From: Actinomycetes bacterium
GTDB taxonomy: Bacteria; Actinomycetota; Acidimicrobiia; Acidimicrobiales; Ilumatobacteraceae
Direction: 5' to 3'
Assembly: GCA_029782355.1 (NCBI GenBank)
Contig: JAKOUY010000016.1
Location: 620,001-684,000 of the forward strand
Length of the DNA stretch: 64,000 nucleotides
The notes below the pieces were generated by a model. That model was not told the DNA's origin and made no database searches. It saw nothing but the letters and a program-made list of their open reading frames with translations. The position numbers and the translations under genes are program-made. This document shows positions 1 to 8,769 of the stretch, one piece after another (position 1 is the first letter of the stretch; every line of letters begins with the position of its first letter).

Positions 1-664
1 TGCTGAGCAGCAGACCGGCCAGGAAGACCCAGGACACCGCCATCAGCACCAGGCTGATCAGCCGGCCGAGCACGCCGGGGATCGACGAGCCGCGGGTGAA
101 CGAGCGAGTGGCCGCCGTGGCCACGTTGCGCAGGAAGAAGCCGACCCGAGCGAGGATGCGGATCGGCAAGCTCAGCCAGTGACCGACGGTCAAGGCCACG
201 GTGTGCAGCCCGAGGTGATGACTCAGCTCGTGGGCCAGCACCCCGGCCAACTCGTCGCGTGGCAGGGCGTCGATGGCGAAGGTGGTGACGATCACCAGGT
301 GCCCACCGCAGGCGAAGGCGTTGAGCTCGTCGGACGGCAGAACCATGACCAGGTAGCGCGATCGGCGCATGCGGTTTCGCTGCAGGACGGAACGCCACGC
401 CGTGTCCAGGCGGGCCAGCTCCTCGCGGGTCGGCCGCCGGGCACCCAACAGGGGCGCCAGGACGAAGCGCTGCACCGGCCGGAAGAACAGCAGGATGCCG
501 GCCACCAGGTAGCCGAGGGCGAACAGCCAGAAGGGCACCGCCCACACCAGGCGGACCGCCAACCAGAACACGGCGAGGGCCAGCAGCCACACGGGGACGA
601 GGGCCAGCACGGGGAGCACGGCCGTCGAGGCGGAGCGATCGAGCCGGCGCGAGCCCCGTGTCAC
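1..664 (-). CDS. M48-family zinc metallopeptidase, C-terminus outside window
   Basis: Reading the reverse strand gives an open frame from a GTG at 664 to the window edge, about 221 residues. It begins with a short basic N-terminus followed by two hydrophobic membrane segments (about residues 15-60). A soluble part then contains HELSHH, an HExxH zinc-binding and catalytic motif, after the stretch ALPRDELAGVLA. Another hydrophobic segment follows near the edge. This order (membrane anchors, then HExxH, then membrane) is that of HtpX/Ste24-like M48 peptidases, which degrade membrane or misfolded proteins. The third zinc ligand lies beyond the window and cannot be checked. It is divergent from the esterase gene at 731, with a 66-bp gap. 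The GTG start is chosen because no ATG lies nearby upstream in frame; it could be slightly off. Confidence 0.8.
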   Translation of the reverse strand, partial: MTRGSRRLDRSASTAVLPVLALVPVWLLALAVFWLAVRLVWAVPFWLFALGYLVAGILLFFRPVQRFVLAPLLGARRPTREELARLDTAWRSVLQRNRMRRSRYLVMVLPSDELNAFACGGHLVIVTTFAIDALPRDELAGVLAHELSHHLGLHTVALTVGHWLSLPIRILARVGFFLRNVATAATRSFTRGSSIPGVLGRLISLVLMAVSWVFLAGLLLS

Positions 665-730
665 GGCGGACAGTCCAGCATCGGTGGGTCGGCCGGTCAA
701 TCGGACCGGCAGCGCTGCGATACTGGCCCG

Positions 731-1501
731 ATGACCGCCCCGATCATCCCCGGCGCCGAACCGATGTCCCACGAGGGCTCGTTGCCCGCCGGTGCCCTCG
801 TCCTCCACGGATTCACCGGCAACCCGTCGTCGGTCCGAGGCCTCGCCGAGGCGCTCGCTGCGGCCGGCTTCCACGTCGAGATGCCGCTGCTGGCCGGACA
901 CGGCACCGCCATCGAGGACATGATCCCCACCCGCTGGGCCGACTGGCAGGCCGATGCCGAAGCGGCCCTCGCCAGGCTGGGCGGCCGGGTCGAGCGGATC
1001 GTGGTGGCCGGCCTCAGCATGGGCGGGGCGCTGACGCTGCAGCTCGGCGCCGACCATCCGGAGGTGGCCGGGCTGATCTGCGTCAACCCGGCCACGCAGC
1101 CCCAGGGCGACGAGCTGGCCGCGATGGTCCAGGACTTCGTCGACCAGGGCATGGAGACGATGCCGGGCATCGGCAGCGACATCGCCGACCCCAATGCATC
1201 GGAGACGGCGTACGAGGGCACCCCGCTGCGGGCCCTGCTGTCGTTGGTGCAGGACGGGCTGACCCCGCTGGCCCAGCGCTACCCACAGATGCAGATGCCC
1301 CTGCTGCTGTGCACCTCGCCCCAGGACCACGTCGTCGACCCGGCGCAGAGCGGATTCCTGGCCGCCAGCTATGGCGGTCCGGTCGAGCGGGTGTCGCTGG
1401 ACCGGAGCTATCACGTGGCCACGCAGGACTTCGACAAGGAGCTGATCTTCGAGTCGTCCGTCGACTTCGCCCGGCGGGTGGCGCTGCCTGACTCGGCATG
1501 A
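731..1501 (+). CDS. alpha/beta hydrolase (carboxylesterase / monoacylglycerol lipase type)
   Basis: A 256-residue alpha/beta-hydrolase. The oxyanion HGFTGNP loop lies at about residues 26-32, the nucleophile elbow GLSMGG puts the catalytic serine at residue 96, and a late acid/histidine pair is suggested by SPQDHVVD and SYHVATQD. The HGFTGN loop and short cap resemble Est30-type carboxylesterases and bacterial monoacylglycerol lipases, so it probably cleaves acyl esters in the cytoplasm. The start is the ATG at 731; the open frame extends far upstream but that part is antisense to the M48 gene. Its stop overlaps the lgt start by 4 bp (ATGA), so the two are probably co-translated. Confidence 0.85.
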   Translation: MTAPIIPGAEPMSHEGSLPAGALVLHGFTGNPSSVRGLAEALAAAGFHVEMPLLAGHGTAIEDMIPTRWADWQADAEAALARLGGRVERIVVAGLSMGGALTLQLGADHPEVAGLICVNPATQPQGDELAAMVQDFVDQGMETMPGIGSDIADPNASETAYEGTPLRALLSLVQDGLTPLAQRYPQMQMPLLLCTSPQDHVVDPAQSGFLAASYGGPVERVSLDRSYHVATQDFDKELIFESSVDFARRVALPDSA

Positions 1502-2337
1502 TCGCCTCGATCCCCAGCCCGTCGTCGGGCGTCATCCACCTCGGTCCGCTGCCGATCCACGCCTACGGGCTGATGATCGCCCTCGGCGTCCTGGCGGCGG
1601 TGTGGCTGATGACCCGGCGCGTCGAGCGGGCCGGGACGGCGACCCGAGACGACGTCAGCTCCATGGCGATCCGGGCCGTCGTCGCCGGGGTCGTCGGCGC
1701 TCGGCTGTACCACGTGGTCACGGACTGGGAGAAGTTCCGCGGACACCTGGGGCGCATCCCCCAGGTGTGGAACGGCGGGCTCGGCGTCCCCGGCGGGGTG
1801 CTGGCCGGCACGCTCGTCGGCCTGTGGGCGATGCGCCGGCGGGGCCGGTCACTGGGGGCGATGATGACCGCCGCGGCGCCGGCCATCCCGCTGGCGCAGG
1901 CCATCGGCCGGGTCGGCAACTGGTTCAACCAGGAACTGTTCGGCCGGCCGACCACGCTGCCGTGGGCGTTGCGCATCGATGACGCCCACCTGCCGGCCGG
2001 TTACCCGTCGGGCACCACGTTCCACCCGACCTTCCTCTATGAAGTGCTGTGGAACCTGGCGCTGTGCGGCCTGCTGCTGACGATCGACCGGCGGATGCAC
2101 CTCCGCCCCGGCCGGCTGTTCGCCGTGTACGTGCTGGGCTACGGCGTCGGCCGATTCTGGATCGAAGGCCTGCGCATCGACCCGGCCAAGTCGGGCGGCG
2201 GCCTGCGCCTCAACCAGTGGATGGCGCTGATCATCGCCGCCGGGGCAGCCGGGTATCTGGCGTGGGACTGGTGGCGGCATCGTGGCCGCCCCGTCGCCCC
2301 GGTGTCAGCGAGTGGCGAGGACGTCGAGGTCGCGTAG
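1498..2337 (+). CDS. lgt: prolipoprotein diacylglyceryl transferase
   Basis: A 279-residue polytopic membrane protein. It transfers diacylglycerol from phosphatidylglycerol to the lipobox cysteine of prelipoproteins at the outer face of the cytoplasmic membrane. The Lgt signature GRVGNWFNQELFG is at residues 137-149, preceded by the conserved HAYGLMIALG segment at about 21-30 and WNGGLGVPGG at 91-100. About seven hydrophobic segments are visible. The ATG overlaps the esterase stop. The 3' end overlaps the convergent DinB-like gene by 33 bp, which is unusual but both reading frames look intact. A possible client, the lipoprotein at 7932, lies in the same window. Confidence 0.95.
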   Translation: MIASIPSPSSGVIHLGPLPIHAYGLMIALGVLAAVWLMTRRVERAGTATRDDVSSMAIRAVVAGVVGARLYHVVTDWEKFRGHLGRIPQVWNGGLGVPGGVLAGTLVGLWAMRRRGRSLGAMMTAAAPAIPLAQAIGRVGNWFNQELFGRPTTLPWALRIDDAHLPAGYPSGTTFHPTFLYEVLWNLALCGLLLTIDRRMHLRPGRLFAVYVLGYGVGRFWIEGLRIDPAKSGGGLRLNQWMALIIAAGAAGYLAWDWWRHRGRPVAPVSASGEDVEVA

Positions 2338-3018
2338 CGCGTAGCGCAGGTGGGCCCACTCCTCGTTGAGGATGACCCGCAGGCAGGCACCGACGGTCAT
2401 CCGGCGGGCCGGGTCGCTGGACCACGGATTGGGGCACCGCTCCTCGAGCCGCTCGGCAGTGATCGACTGGAGCACGTCGGTCAGCATCGCCTGGCGCTCG
2501 GCGCGCACGGCCAGGACGTCGTCGTAGGGCGGCGTGCCCGGCGCGAACACGGACATGTCGTACCCGTCGGTGGCGTACTCGGCATGGGGCTGGCCGAGCG
2601 GGTGCAGCGGCTGGTCGACGCCGAGGACCGCGCCGCGCAGCCAGATGTCCGTGGCCGTGACGAGGTGCCGCAGCGTCTGGGCAAAGGACCACTCGCCGTC
2701 CACCGACTCGTCGTGCGTGCCCGCCGGCATCGACGCGACTCGCCGGACCGCCTCGGCCCAGGCGGCCCGGACGTCGACCCACGCCTGGCGCAGGCCGTCG
2801 GGTGTCGTCGCCAGCCGCCCGGCCCGGCCGGGGAAGCGGCGGTCGAGCTCGGCCTCGACATAAGGCATCACGTCGACCCCCTCGACCAGCAGGGTGCCGT
2901 CGCAGTAGCCGTCGAGCTGCAGATCGGTCAGGTCGGCGGCCCGGACCACCGCCCCGGCGAGGATGCAGCGCACGAAACGCGCCCCGGCGAGATCGGCATC
3001 GACGAACTCCTGCCCCAT
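2305..3018 (-). CDS. DinB-like protein with N-terminal pentapeptide-like repeats
   Basis: A 237-residue protein. The first 45 residues contain A-D/N-L-x-x periodicity (FVDADLAGARFVRC, then AADLTDLQLDG) typical of pentapeptide repeats. The rest looks like a DinB/YfiT four-helix metal-binding fold, with helix-1 motif GEWSFAQTLRHLVTATDIWLRG and a late histidine in NEEWAHLRYALRDL. The two histidine regions are the usual metal ligands. DinB-like proteins include thiol-dependent transferases, but no substrate can be named. The gene is monocistronic on this strand; its tail overlaps the end of lgt. Confidence 0.75.
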   Translation of the reverse strand: MGQEFVDADLAGARFVRCILAGAVVRAADLTDLQLDGYCDGTLLVEGVDVMPYVEAELDRRFPGRAGRLATTPDGLRQAWVDVRAAWAEAVRRVASMPAGTHDESVDGEWSFAQTLRHLVTATDIWLRGAVLGVDQPLHPLGQPHAEYATDGYDMSVFAPGTPPYDDVLAVRAERQAMLTDVLQSITAERLEERCPNPWSSDPARRMTVGACLRVILNEEWAHLRYALRDLDVLATR

Positions 3019-3107
3019 CGCCCCACCCTACTGTGCCTGCCCGCGCCCGACCCGGCGCCGACACATCGTGATGTGGGACGCGTCCGAGCAGTCGCCGGTC
3101 CCGCCGG

Positions 3108-4583
3108 TCAGGAGTCCCAGGTGTGGACCGGTTCGTTGCGGTGCATGCGCTCGCGGTAGTCGGCCAGGATGGTGCGCAGCACGGCGATCGGGTCGGCGGC
3201 GTCCGGGCCGTGGCGCGCCACCCATTGGCGGGCCCACCAGTCGGCGGCGTTGGTCTGGGCGATGCAGCGCTGCTCGATGACCGACAGGTACCGGTCGGCC
3301 ACGGCGCTGTCGACACCCCACGCCTCGAGACCGGCGTACGCCATGGGCAGCAGCCGGCGCAGGACCAGCTCGGTGACCGGCACCTGCCCGGCGCCCGGCC
3401 AGTAGACCTCGGCGTCGATGCCACGGCGGGCGCCCTCGGTGAAGTTGTCCTCGGCGGTCGCGAACGACAGCTGCGACCACACCGGGCGGTCCTGCTCGGC
3501 CAGGGTGCGGACCACGCCGAAGTAGAAGGCGGCGTTGGCCATCATGTCGATGACCGTCGGCCCGGCGGCCAAGGCCCGGTTCTCGACGCGCAGGTGCGGC
3601 ACGCCGGCGGCGACGTCGTACACCTGGCGGTTCCACCGGTAGATCGTCCCGTTGTGCAGGCGCAGCTCGTGCAGCGCGGGGACCCCACCGGCGGCCAGCA
3701 CCGCGGCCGGGTCCTCCTCGGACACGATGGGCAGCAGCGAGCCGAAGTAGCGGACGTTCTCCTCGAACAGGTCGAACACGCTGGTGATCCAGCGCTCGCC
3801 GAACCACACCCGCGGGCGGACCCCCTGGGCCTTCAGCTCGTCGCTGCGCGTGTCGGTGGCCTGCTGGAACAGCGGGATGCGGGTCTCGCTCCACAGCTGG
3901 CGGCCGAACAGGAAGGGGGCGTTGGCCCCCAGGCCCAGTTGCACGCCGGCGATCGCCTGCGCCGCGTTCCAGTAGGCGGCAAAGGTCTCCGGGCTGACCT
4001 GGACGTGCAGCTGGAAGCTGGTGCAGGCCGCCTCCGGCAGGATCGAGTCGGCCGTGGACTCCAGATGATCGACGCCCTCGATGTCCAGGCTGAGGTCCTC
4101 ACCGCGGGCGGCCAGGATCTGCTCGCCGAGCAGCCGGTACCGCGGGTTGGGACTGATCGAGGCCCAGGACATGTGCGACTCGCGCAGCGTCGGCAGGATG
4201 CCGACCATCACCAGGTGGGCGCCGACCTCGGCGGCGTGGCGCTCGGCCTCGTTGAGACTGGTGCGCAGGCCGTCCTCGTACTCGGCCAGCCCACGGCCGG
4301 CCAACCGGCGAGGGGGGACGTTGAACTCCAGGTTGAACTGTCCGAGCTCGGTCTGGAAGGCCGGGTCGGCGATGGCCGCCAGGGCCTCCATGTTCTTCAG
4401 CGCCGGATCGCCCGCCTCGTCGACCAGGTGCAGCTCGACCTCCAGGCCGGTCATCGGGTCGTCGGTGTCGAAGTGCGAGGCGCTGAGCATCTCGGCGAAG
4501 ACGTCGAGGCACTGGTGGACCTTGGCCCGGAACCGCGCCCGGTCGGCCCCGGTGAACTGCTGGGCGGCGACGTCTTCCCCCAC
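3108..4583 (-). CDS. glutamate-cysteine-ligase-like (GCS2 family) carboxylate-amine ligase
   Basis: A 491-residue GCS2-family protein. Visible conserved blocks are MTGLEVELHLVDEAG near the N-terminus (the acidic ATP/metal site), LGQFNLEFNVPPRRL, and RLHNGTIYRWNRQVYD in the C-terminal half. Members ligate an amino group to the gamma-carboxylate of glutamate with ATP; actinobacterial relatives include enzymes of glutathione/ergothioneine-type thiol biosynthesis and others of unknown substrate. I use the GTG at 4583, giving VGEDVAAQQFTGADRARF, because family members characteristically begin just before such an FTxxDR segment. A longer frame to 4715 would run into gatC, which is divergently transcribed from 4681. 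Exact substrate is not deducible. Confidence 0.8.
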   Translation of the reverse strand: MGEDVAAQQFTGADRARFRAKVHQCLDVFAEMLSASHFDTDDPMTGLEVELHLVDEAGDPALKNMEALAAIADPAFQTELGQFNLEFNVPPRRLAGRGLAEYEDGLRTSLNEAERHAAEVGAHLVMVGILPTLRESHMSWASISPNPRYRLLGEQILAARGEDLSLDIEGVDHLESTADSILPEAACTSFQLHVQVSPETFAAYWNAAQAIAGVQLGLGANAPFLFGRQLWSETRIPLFQQATDTRSDELKAQGVRPRVWFGERWITSVFDLFEENVRYFGSLLPIVSEEDPAAVLAAGGVPALHELRLHNGTIYRWNRQVYDVAAGVPHLRVENRALAAGPTVIDMMANAAFYFGVVRTLAEQDRPVWSQLSFATAEDNFTEGARRGIDAEVYWPGAGQVPVTELVLRRLLPMAYAGLEAWGVDSAVADRYLSVIEQRCIAQTNAADWWARQWVARHGPDAADPIAVLRTILADYRERMHRNEPVHTWDS

Positions 4584-4680
4584 GCCCGTGATCGTAGGCG
4601 CCGCATCGACCCTGCCCGAGCGCTCGGGTGGGCAGAACCGGGGCGGGTGGCCGAGGACTGCGTCCGTAGACTCGACGCTC

Positions 4681-4983
4681 GTGTCCGAACGCATCTCCGA
4701 AGCCGACGTGGCCAAGGTCGCCCGGCTGGCCCGGCTGCACCTGACGGGGGAGGAGGTCCAGCGGATGACCGCCCAGCTCGGCGGGATGCTGGAGCACTTC
4801 GCCGATGTCGACGCCCTCGACCTGGCCGAGGTCGAGCCGATGACCCAGCCCTACCCGCTGGTCAACGTGCTGCGCGACGACGTCGTCGCCCCCTCGCTCG
4901 ACCGCGCCGAAGTCCTGGCTGCGGCCCCGTCGGCCGAGGACGGCCGATTCCGGGTCCCCCCGATCATCGGGTTGGAGGGCTGA
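4681..4983 (+). CDS. gatC: aspartyl/glutamyl-tRNA amidotransferase subunit C
   Basis: A 100-residue GatC, the small subunit that clamps GatA to GatB in the amidotransferase making Gln-tRNA(Gln) and/or Asn-tRNA(Asn) from mischarged precursors. The family pattern is plain: ISEADVAKVARLARLHLTGEE at the N-terminus, the central LxxVEPMTQPYPLVNVLRDD, and a C-terminal FRVPPIIG. The start is a GTG at 4681, just downstream of a divergent promoter region shared with the GCS2-like gene. The stop TGA shares its last base with the ATG of gatA. The gatC-gatA-gatB order is the classic bacterial operon. Confidence 0.95.
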   Translation: MSERISEADVAKVARLARLHLTGEEVQRMTAQLGGMLEHFADVDALDLAEVEPMTQPYPLVNVLRDDVVAPSLDRAEVLAAAPSAEDGRFRVPPIIGLEG

Positions 4984-6419
4984 TGGCCGGCCTGCGCGAC
5001 ACCGCCGCCGCCGTCCGGCAGGGCTCGACCCGCGCCGCCGATCTGCTGGAGGCCAACCTGGCGGCCATCGCCGAGCGCGAGGCGGAGATCCACGCCTTCA
5101 ACCTGGTCCTCGCCGACGAGGCCCGAGCCCAGGCCGCGTCGATCGACGCGGCGGTCGCCGCCGGCGATGATCCCGGTCCGCTGGCCGGGCTCACCGTGGC
5201 GCTGAAGGACAACCTGTGCACCCGGGGTATCGCCACGACGTGCTCGTCGAAGATCCTCGAGGGCTGGCGCCCGCCCTACGACGCCACGGTCGTCACCCGG
5301 CTGCGGCAGGCCGGGGCGATCATCGTCGGCAAGACCAACCTCGACGAGTTCGCCATGGGGTCGAGCACGGAGAACTCGGCGTTCGGCCCGACGCGCAACC
5401 CGCTCGACCCCAGCCGGGTTCCGGGCGGCAGCAGCGGTGGCAGCGCCGCGGCGGTGGCCGCCGGCTTCAGCGCCTTCAGCCTGGGCAGCGACACCGGCGG
5501 ATCGATCCGCCAGCCGGCCGCGCTGTGCGGGGTGGTCGGGGTCAAGCCGACCTACGGCTACGTCAGCCGCTCCGGCCTGGTGGCCTTCGCCAGCAGCCTC
5601 GACCAGATCGGCCCGTTCACCCGCACGGTGGCGGACGCCGCCGTGGTCCTCGACGTCATCGGTGGTCACGACCCGGCCGACTCGACGTCGATCCCCGAGG
5701 TCCACCCCTCGCTCGCCGTCGCCCTCGACCAGGGCGTCGAGGGCCTGCGCGTCGGGCGGATCACCGATCTGCCCGAGGGCGCCGACCCGGACGTCGCCGA
5801 ACGGCTCGAGGTGGCCTTCGACGCCCTGCGCGCCGCGGGCGCAACCATCGTCGACGTCCAGGTGCCGGCGTTCACCTTCGGGCTGACCGCCTACTACCTC
5901 ATCGCCCCGGCCGAGGCCAGCAGCAACCTGGCTCGGTACGACGGCGTGCGCTACGGCCTGCGGGTCGACGCCCCGGACACCAACACCATGTACGGGGCGA
6001 CGCGCGAGGCCGGGTTCGGCGACGAGGTCAAGCGGCGGATCATGCTCGGGACCTACGCCCTGTCGGCCGGCTACTACGACGCCTACTACGGCAAGGCGCT
6101 GAAGGTCCGCCGGCTGATCCACGACGACTTCGAGCGGGCCTACCGCAACGCCGACGTGCTGCTGACCCCGGCGTCGCCCAGCGTGGCGTTCCCCTTCGGC
6201 GCCAAGGGCGACAACCCGCTGGCCATGTATCTGTGCGACGTGTACACGATCCCCACCAACCTGGCCGGTCACCCCGGGATGAGCGTGCCGTTCGGGACCG
6301 GTGCCGACGGTCTGCCGGTGGGGATCCAGGTGCTCGCCGGCACGCTGAACGAGCCGGCCATGTTCCGGGCGGCGGCCGCCCTGGAACGCGCCGCCGGCGG
6401 CGCTGGAGGTGCGTCATGA
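4983..6419 (+). CDS. gatA: aspartyl/glutamyl-tRNA amidotransferase subunit A
   Basis: A 478-residue amidase-signature enzyme that hydrolyses glutamine and supplies ammonia to GatB. The Lys-Ser-Ser triad is present with correct spacing: K75 in VALKDN, S150 in PGGSSGG, and S174 in DTGGSIRQP. The amidase signature runs from about residue 147 to 180. It overlaps gatC by one base and gatB by four, implying tight translational coupling. Presence of this complex suggests the organism lacks a direct GlnRS and/or AsnRS, as is usual in Actinobacteria; that is inferred, not visible here. Confidence 0.97.
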   Translation: MAGLRDTAAAVRQGSTRAADLLEANLAAIAEREAEIHAFNLVLADEARAQAASIDAAVAAGDDPGPLAGLTVALKDNLCTRGIATTCSSKILEGWRPPYDATVVTRLRQAGAIIVGKTNLDEFAMGSSTENSAFGPTRNPLDPSRVPGGSSGGSAAAVAAGFSAFSLGSDTGGSIRQPAALCGVVGVKPTYGYVSRSGLVAFASSLDQIGPFTRTVADAAVVLDVIGGHDPADSTSIPEVHPSLAVALDQGVEGLRVGRITDLPEGADPDVAERLEVAFDALRAAGATIVDVQVPAFTFGLTAYYLIAPAEASSNLARYDGVRYGLRVDAPDTNTMYGATREAGFGDEVKRRIMLGTYALSAGYYDAYYGKALKVRRLIHDDFERAYRNADVLLTPASPSVAFPFGAKGDNPLAMYLCDVYTIPTNLAGHPGMSVPFGTGADGLPVGIQVLAGTLNEPAMFRAAAALERAAGGAGGAS

Positions 6420-7855
6420 GTGCCATCGACGGGCTGCCGGGCGACTGGCAGATGGTCGTCGGCCTGGAGGTCCACGTCGAGCTGGCCACCGCCACGAAGC
6501 TGTTCTCGGCCAGTGCCAACCGCTTCGGCGACGAGCCGAACACGCACATCGATCCGGTGACCCTCGGCCTGCCGGGCGCCCTGCCCGTGCTGAACCGCCA
6601 GGCGGTGGAACTGGCCATGCGCATCGGCCTGGCGCTCGACTGCACCATCCAGCCGTGCACCTTCCACCGCAAGAACTACTTCTATCCGGACATGCCGAAG
6701 GCCTACCAGATCAGCCAGTACGACCAGCCGTTGAACGTCGACGGTCACCTCGACCTGCCCGACGGGACGCGCATCGGGATCGAGCGCGCCCACCTCGAGG
6801 AGGACACCGGCAAGTCCACCCACCTCGGTGGCGCCGGCGGGCGGATCCACGGCAGCGAGGCCTCGCTGATCGACTTCAACCGGGCGGGCGTGCCGCTGGT
6901 GGAGATCGTCAGCCGTCCGGACATCCGCTCCGCCGAGCAGGCCCGCCAGTACGTCACCGAGCTGCGCGCCATCCTGGTGGCCGTCGGGGCCAGCGACGCC
7001 AAGATGGAGGAGGGCTCGATGCGCTGCGACGCCAACGTCAGCGTGCACCGGCCCGGCACGCCGTTCGGGACGCGCTGCGAGATCAAGAACGTCAACAGCG
7101 TCCGCTCGCTGGGACGGGCCATCGAGTACGAGGCCCGCCGCCAGATCGACCTGATCGAGGCCGGGGAGCGGGTCGTCCAGCAGACTCGCCACTGGGACGA
7201 GGGCGATGGGCGGACCCACACGCTGCGGTCCAAGGAGGACGCCGACGACTACCGCTACTTCCTGGAGCCGGACCTGGTGCCGTTGGCGCCGTCGGCCGAG
7301 TGGATCCAGGCGGTGGGCGACGCCCTGCCGATGCTGCCGGGCGCCCGCCGGGCTCGGCTGGCCGGCGCCACCGGCGTGGCGGCCGACAGCGAAGCGGCGA
7401 TGGTGGTGGTCGAGCGCGGCCAGGACGACTACGTGCTGGCCGTGGGCGCCGCCGGCGGCGACGTCGCCCGGGCGCTGGTCCACGTCAAGGAGGCCTACGC
7501 CGACCAGGGGGCCACCCCCACGGTGCCCGCAGCCGACCTGGCCGCGCTCACCGTGCTGGAGACCGGGGGGCAGCTGACCGCGACCCAGGCCAAGGCGGTG
7601 CTGGCCGACCTGGTGGCCAACGGTGGGGGGGACGCGGCCGCCATCGCCCGGGCCAGGGGGTTCGAGGCCATGGACACCGGCGCGTTGGAGGCGATGGTCG
7701 ACCGGGTCATCGCCGAGCAGGCCGATGCCTGGGCCAAGTTCTGTGCCGGCGAAGGCAAGGCCATGGGCGCGTTGGTCGGTGCGGTGATGAAGGCCAGCCA
7801 CGGCAAGGCCGACGGCAAGGCGGTCACGGCCCTGCTGCAGGCCCGCCGCGGCTGA
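6416..7855 (+). CDS. gatB: aspartyl/glutamyl-tRNA amidotransferase subunit B
   Basis: A 479-residue GatB, the kinase/transamidase and tRNA-binding subunit. The N-terminal cradle begins WQMVVGLEVHVEL; family blocks FYPDMPKAYQISQYDQP and LVEIVSRPDIRS follow, and a C-terminal helical YqeY-like tail (from about residue 400, ending AVMKASHGKADGKAVTALL) contacts the tRNA. The length matches the family. It is the last gene of gatCAB and is followed by a GC-rich hairpin at 7866-7888. Confidence 0.97.
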   Translation: MSAIDGLPGDWQMVVGLEVHVELATATKLFSASANRFGDEPNTHIDPVTLGLPGALPVLNRQAVELAMRIGLALDCTIQPCTFHRKNYFYPDMPKAYQISQYDQPLNVDGHLDLPDGTRIGIERAHLEEDTGKSTHLGGAGGRIHGSEASLIDFNRAGVPLVEIVSRPDIRSAEQARQYVTELRAILVAVGASDAKMEEGSMRCDANVSVHRPGTPFGTRCEIKNVNSVRSLGRAIEYEARRQIDLIEAGERVVQQTRHWDEGDGRTHTLRSKEDADDYRYFLEPDLVPLAPSAEWIQAVGDALPMLPGARRARLAGATGVAADSEAAMVVVERGQDDYVLAVGAAGGDVARALVHVKEAYADQGATPTVPAADLAALTVLETGGQLTATQAKAVLADLVANGGGDAAAIARARGFEAMDTGALEAMVDRVIAEQADAWAKFCAGEGKAMGALVGAVMKASHGKADGKAVTALLQARRG

Positions 7856-7865
7856 CCGGGGCCGC

Positions 7866-7888
7866 CCCGCCGCCAGCGGCGCGGCGGG
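7866..7888 (+). terminator. GC-rich hairpin after gatB
   Basis: Perfect 8-bp inverted repeat (cccgccgc / gcggcggg) with a 7-nt loop, beginning 11 bp after the gatB stop. No T-tract follows, so it is a possible high-GC terminator rather than a canonical one. Confidence 0.4.
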
Positions 7889-7931
7889 TGACGCCGCCGA
7901 GCCGACCACAGCGAATACCGTGGTCGGCGCC

Positions 7932-8744
7932 ATGTCCCGCCGCTCCTCGATCGCCCACGCCACGGTGCTCGCCGCGGCGCTGGCGGCGGCCGGCTGCACG
8001 ACCGAGTCGAGCCGTGGGCTGCATGCCGTTCCGCCGGCCTCGAACCCGGCCGAGCCCACCATCGCCGCGCCCACCGACCCCATCCCGCTGACCTCGCCGC
8101 GTGATCTGCGCCTCGACACGGTGCCGCAGCCGACGACCCCGCGAACCACCACGACGGCGCTGCCCGTGTTCACCCTGCCGTCGGTGACCGAGCCGCCCTT
8201 CCGCCAACCGTCGGGCGGGTCGGGTCAAGCGCCGGCGGGCGCGGCCGGTGGCGGGCCGGTCATCCCGGCATCGGTGGCGGTCAGTGCGGTGAAGGCCTCG
8301 TGCCAGGCGCCCAACGGCAACCAGGCCGATGGCACGGTCATCTCCTTCGCCCCGCAGAACGTGGTCGACGGCAACCCCCTGACGGCGTGGCGCTGCGCCA
8401 GCCCGGTGAACGGCCAGCAGCTCACCGTCCGGCTGCCGGGGGCCACCCGGCTCGCTCGGGTCGGGTTGATCAACGGTTACACGAAGACCGACCCGTCGAG
8501 CGGGGTGGACCGCTACGTCGAGAACCACCGCATCAAGAAGGTTCGCTGGGACTTCGATGGCGGCCACTCGATCATCCAGACCCTGCGCGACGGGGTCCGT
8601 GAGGTGCAGCTGATCGACGTCAACGTGCGCACCAAGCGGGTCACGCTGACGATCCTGGCGGACTACGACAGCTCCTTCGGCCGCACCAGCAACCGCCGGC
8701 GGGACTTCCTGCCGATCAGCGAGATCAGCCTGATCGGGGGGTGA
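7932..8744 (+). CDS. secreted lipoprotein with discoidin / NADase-type glycan-binding-like domain
   Basis: A 270-residue exported lipoprotein. The signal peptide MSRRSSIAHATVLAAALAA leads to the lipobox LAAAGC, so the mature protein starts at Cys22 and would be lipidated by Lgt. Residues about 25-115 are Pro/Thr-rich linker. The C-terminal 150 residues form a discoidin-like beta domain with markers VVDGNPLTAWRC, LTVRLPG, VGLINGYTK and DFLPISEISLIG, a pattern shared with NADase-type glycan-binding domains of actinobacterial surface proteins. The ATG at 7932 is preferred over an in-frame GTG 12 bp upstream because it gives a standard n-region. A ligand cannot be inferred. Confidence 0.8.
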   Translation: MSRRSSIAHATVLAAALAAAGCTTESSRGLHAVPPASNPAEPTIAAPTDPIPLTSPRDLRLDTVPQPTTPRTTTTALPVFTLPSVTEPPFRQPSGGSGQAPAGAAGGGPVIPASVAVSAVKASCQAPNGNQADGTVISFAPQNVVDGNPLTAWRCASPVNGQQLTVRLPGATRLARVGLINGYTKTDPSSGVDRYVENHRIKKVRWDFDGGHSIIQTLRDGVREVQLIDVNVRTKRVTLTILADYDSSFGRTSNRRRDFLPISEISLIGG

Positions 8745-8769
8745 CCCGCCGGTCGGGCAGACTGGCGCG

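Noticed and set aside
179-730. Upstream extension of the esterase reading frame
   Set aside because: It is antisense to the M48 peptidase, Gln/Gly-rich, and the esterase fold begins at 731.
3123-4980. Long plus-strand frame before gatA
   Set aside because: Antisense of the GCS2-like gene, with Gln/Gly/Asp-rich shadow composition; the real gene starts at 4983.
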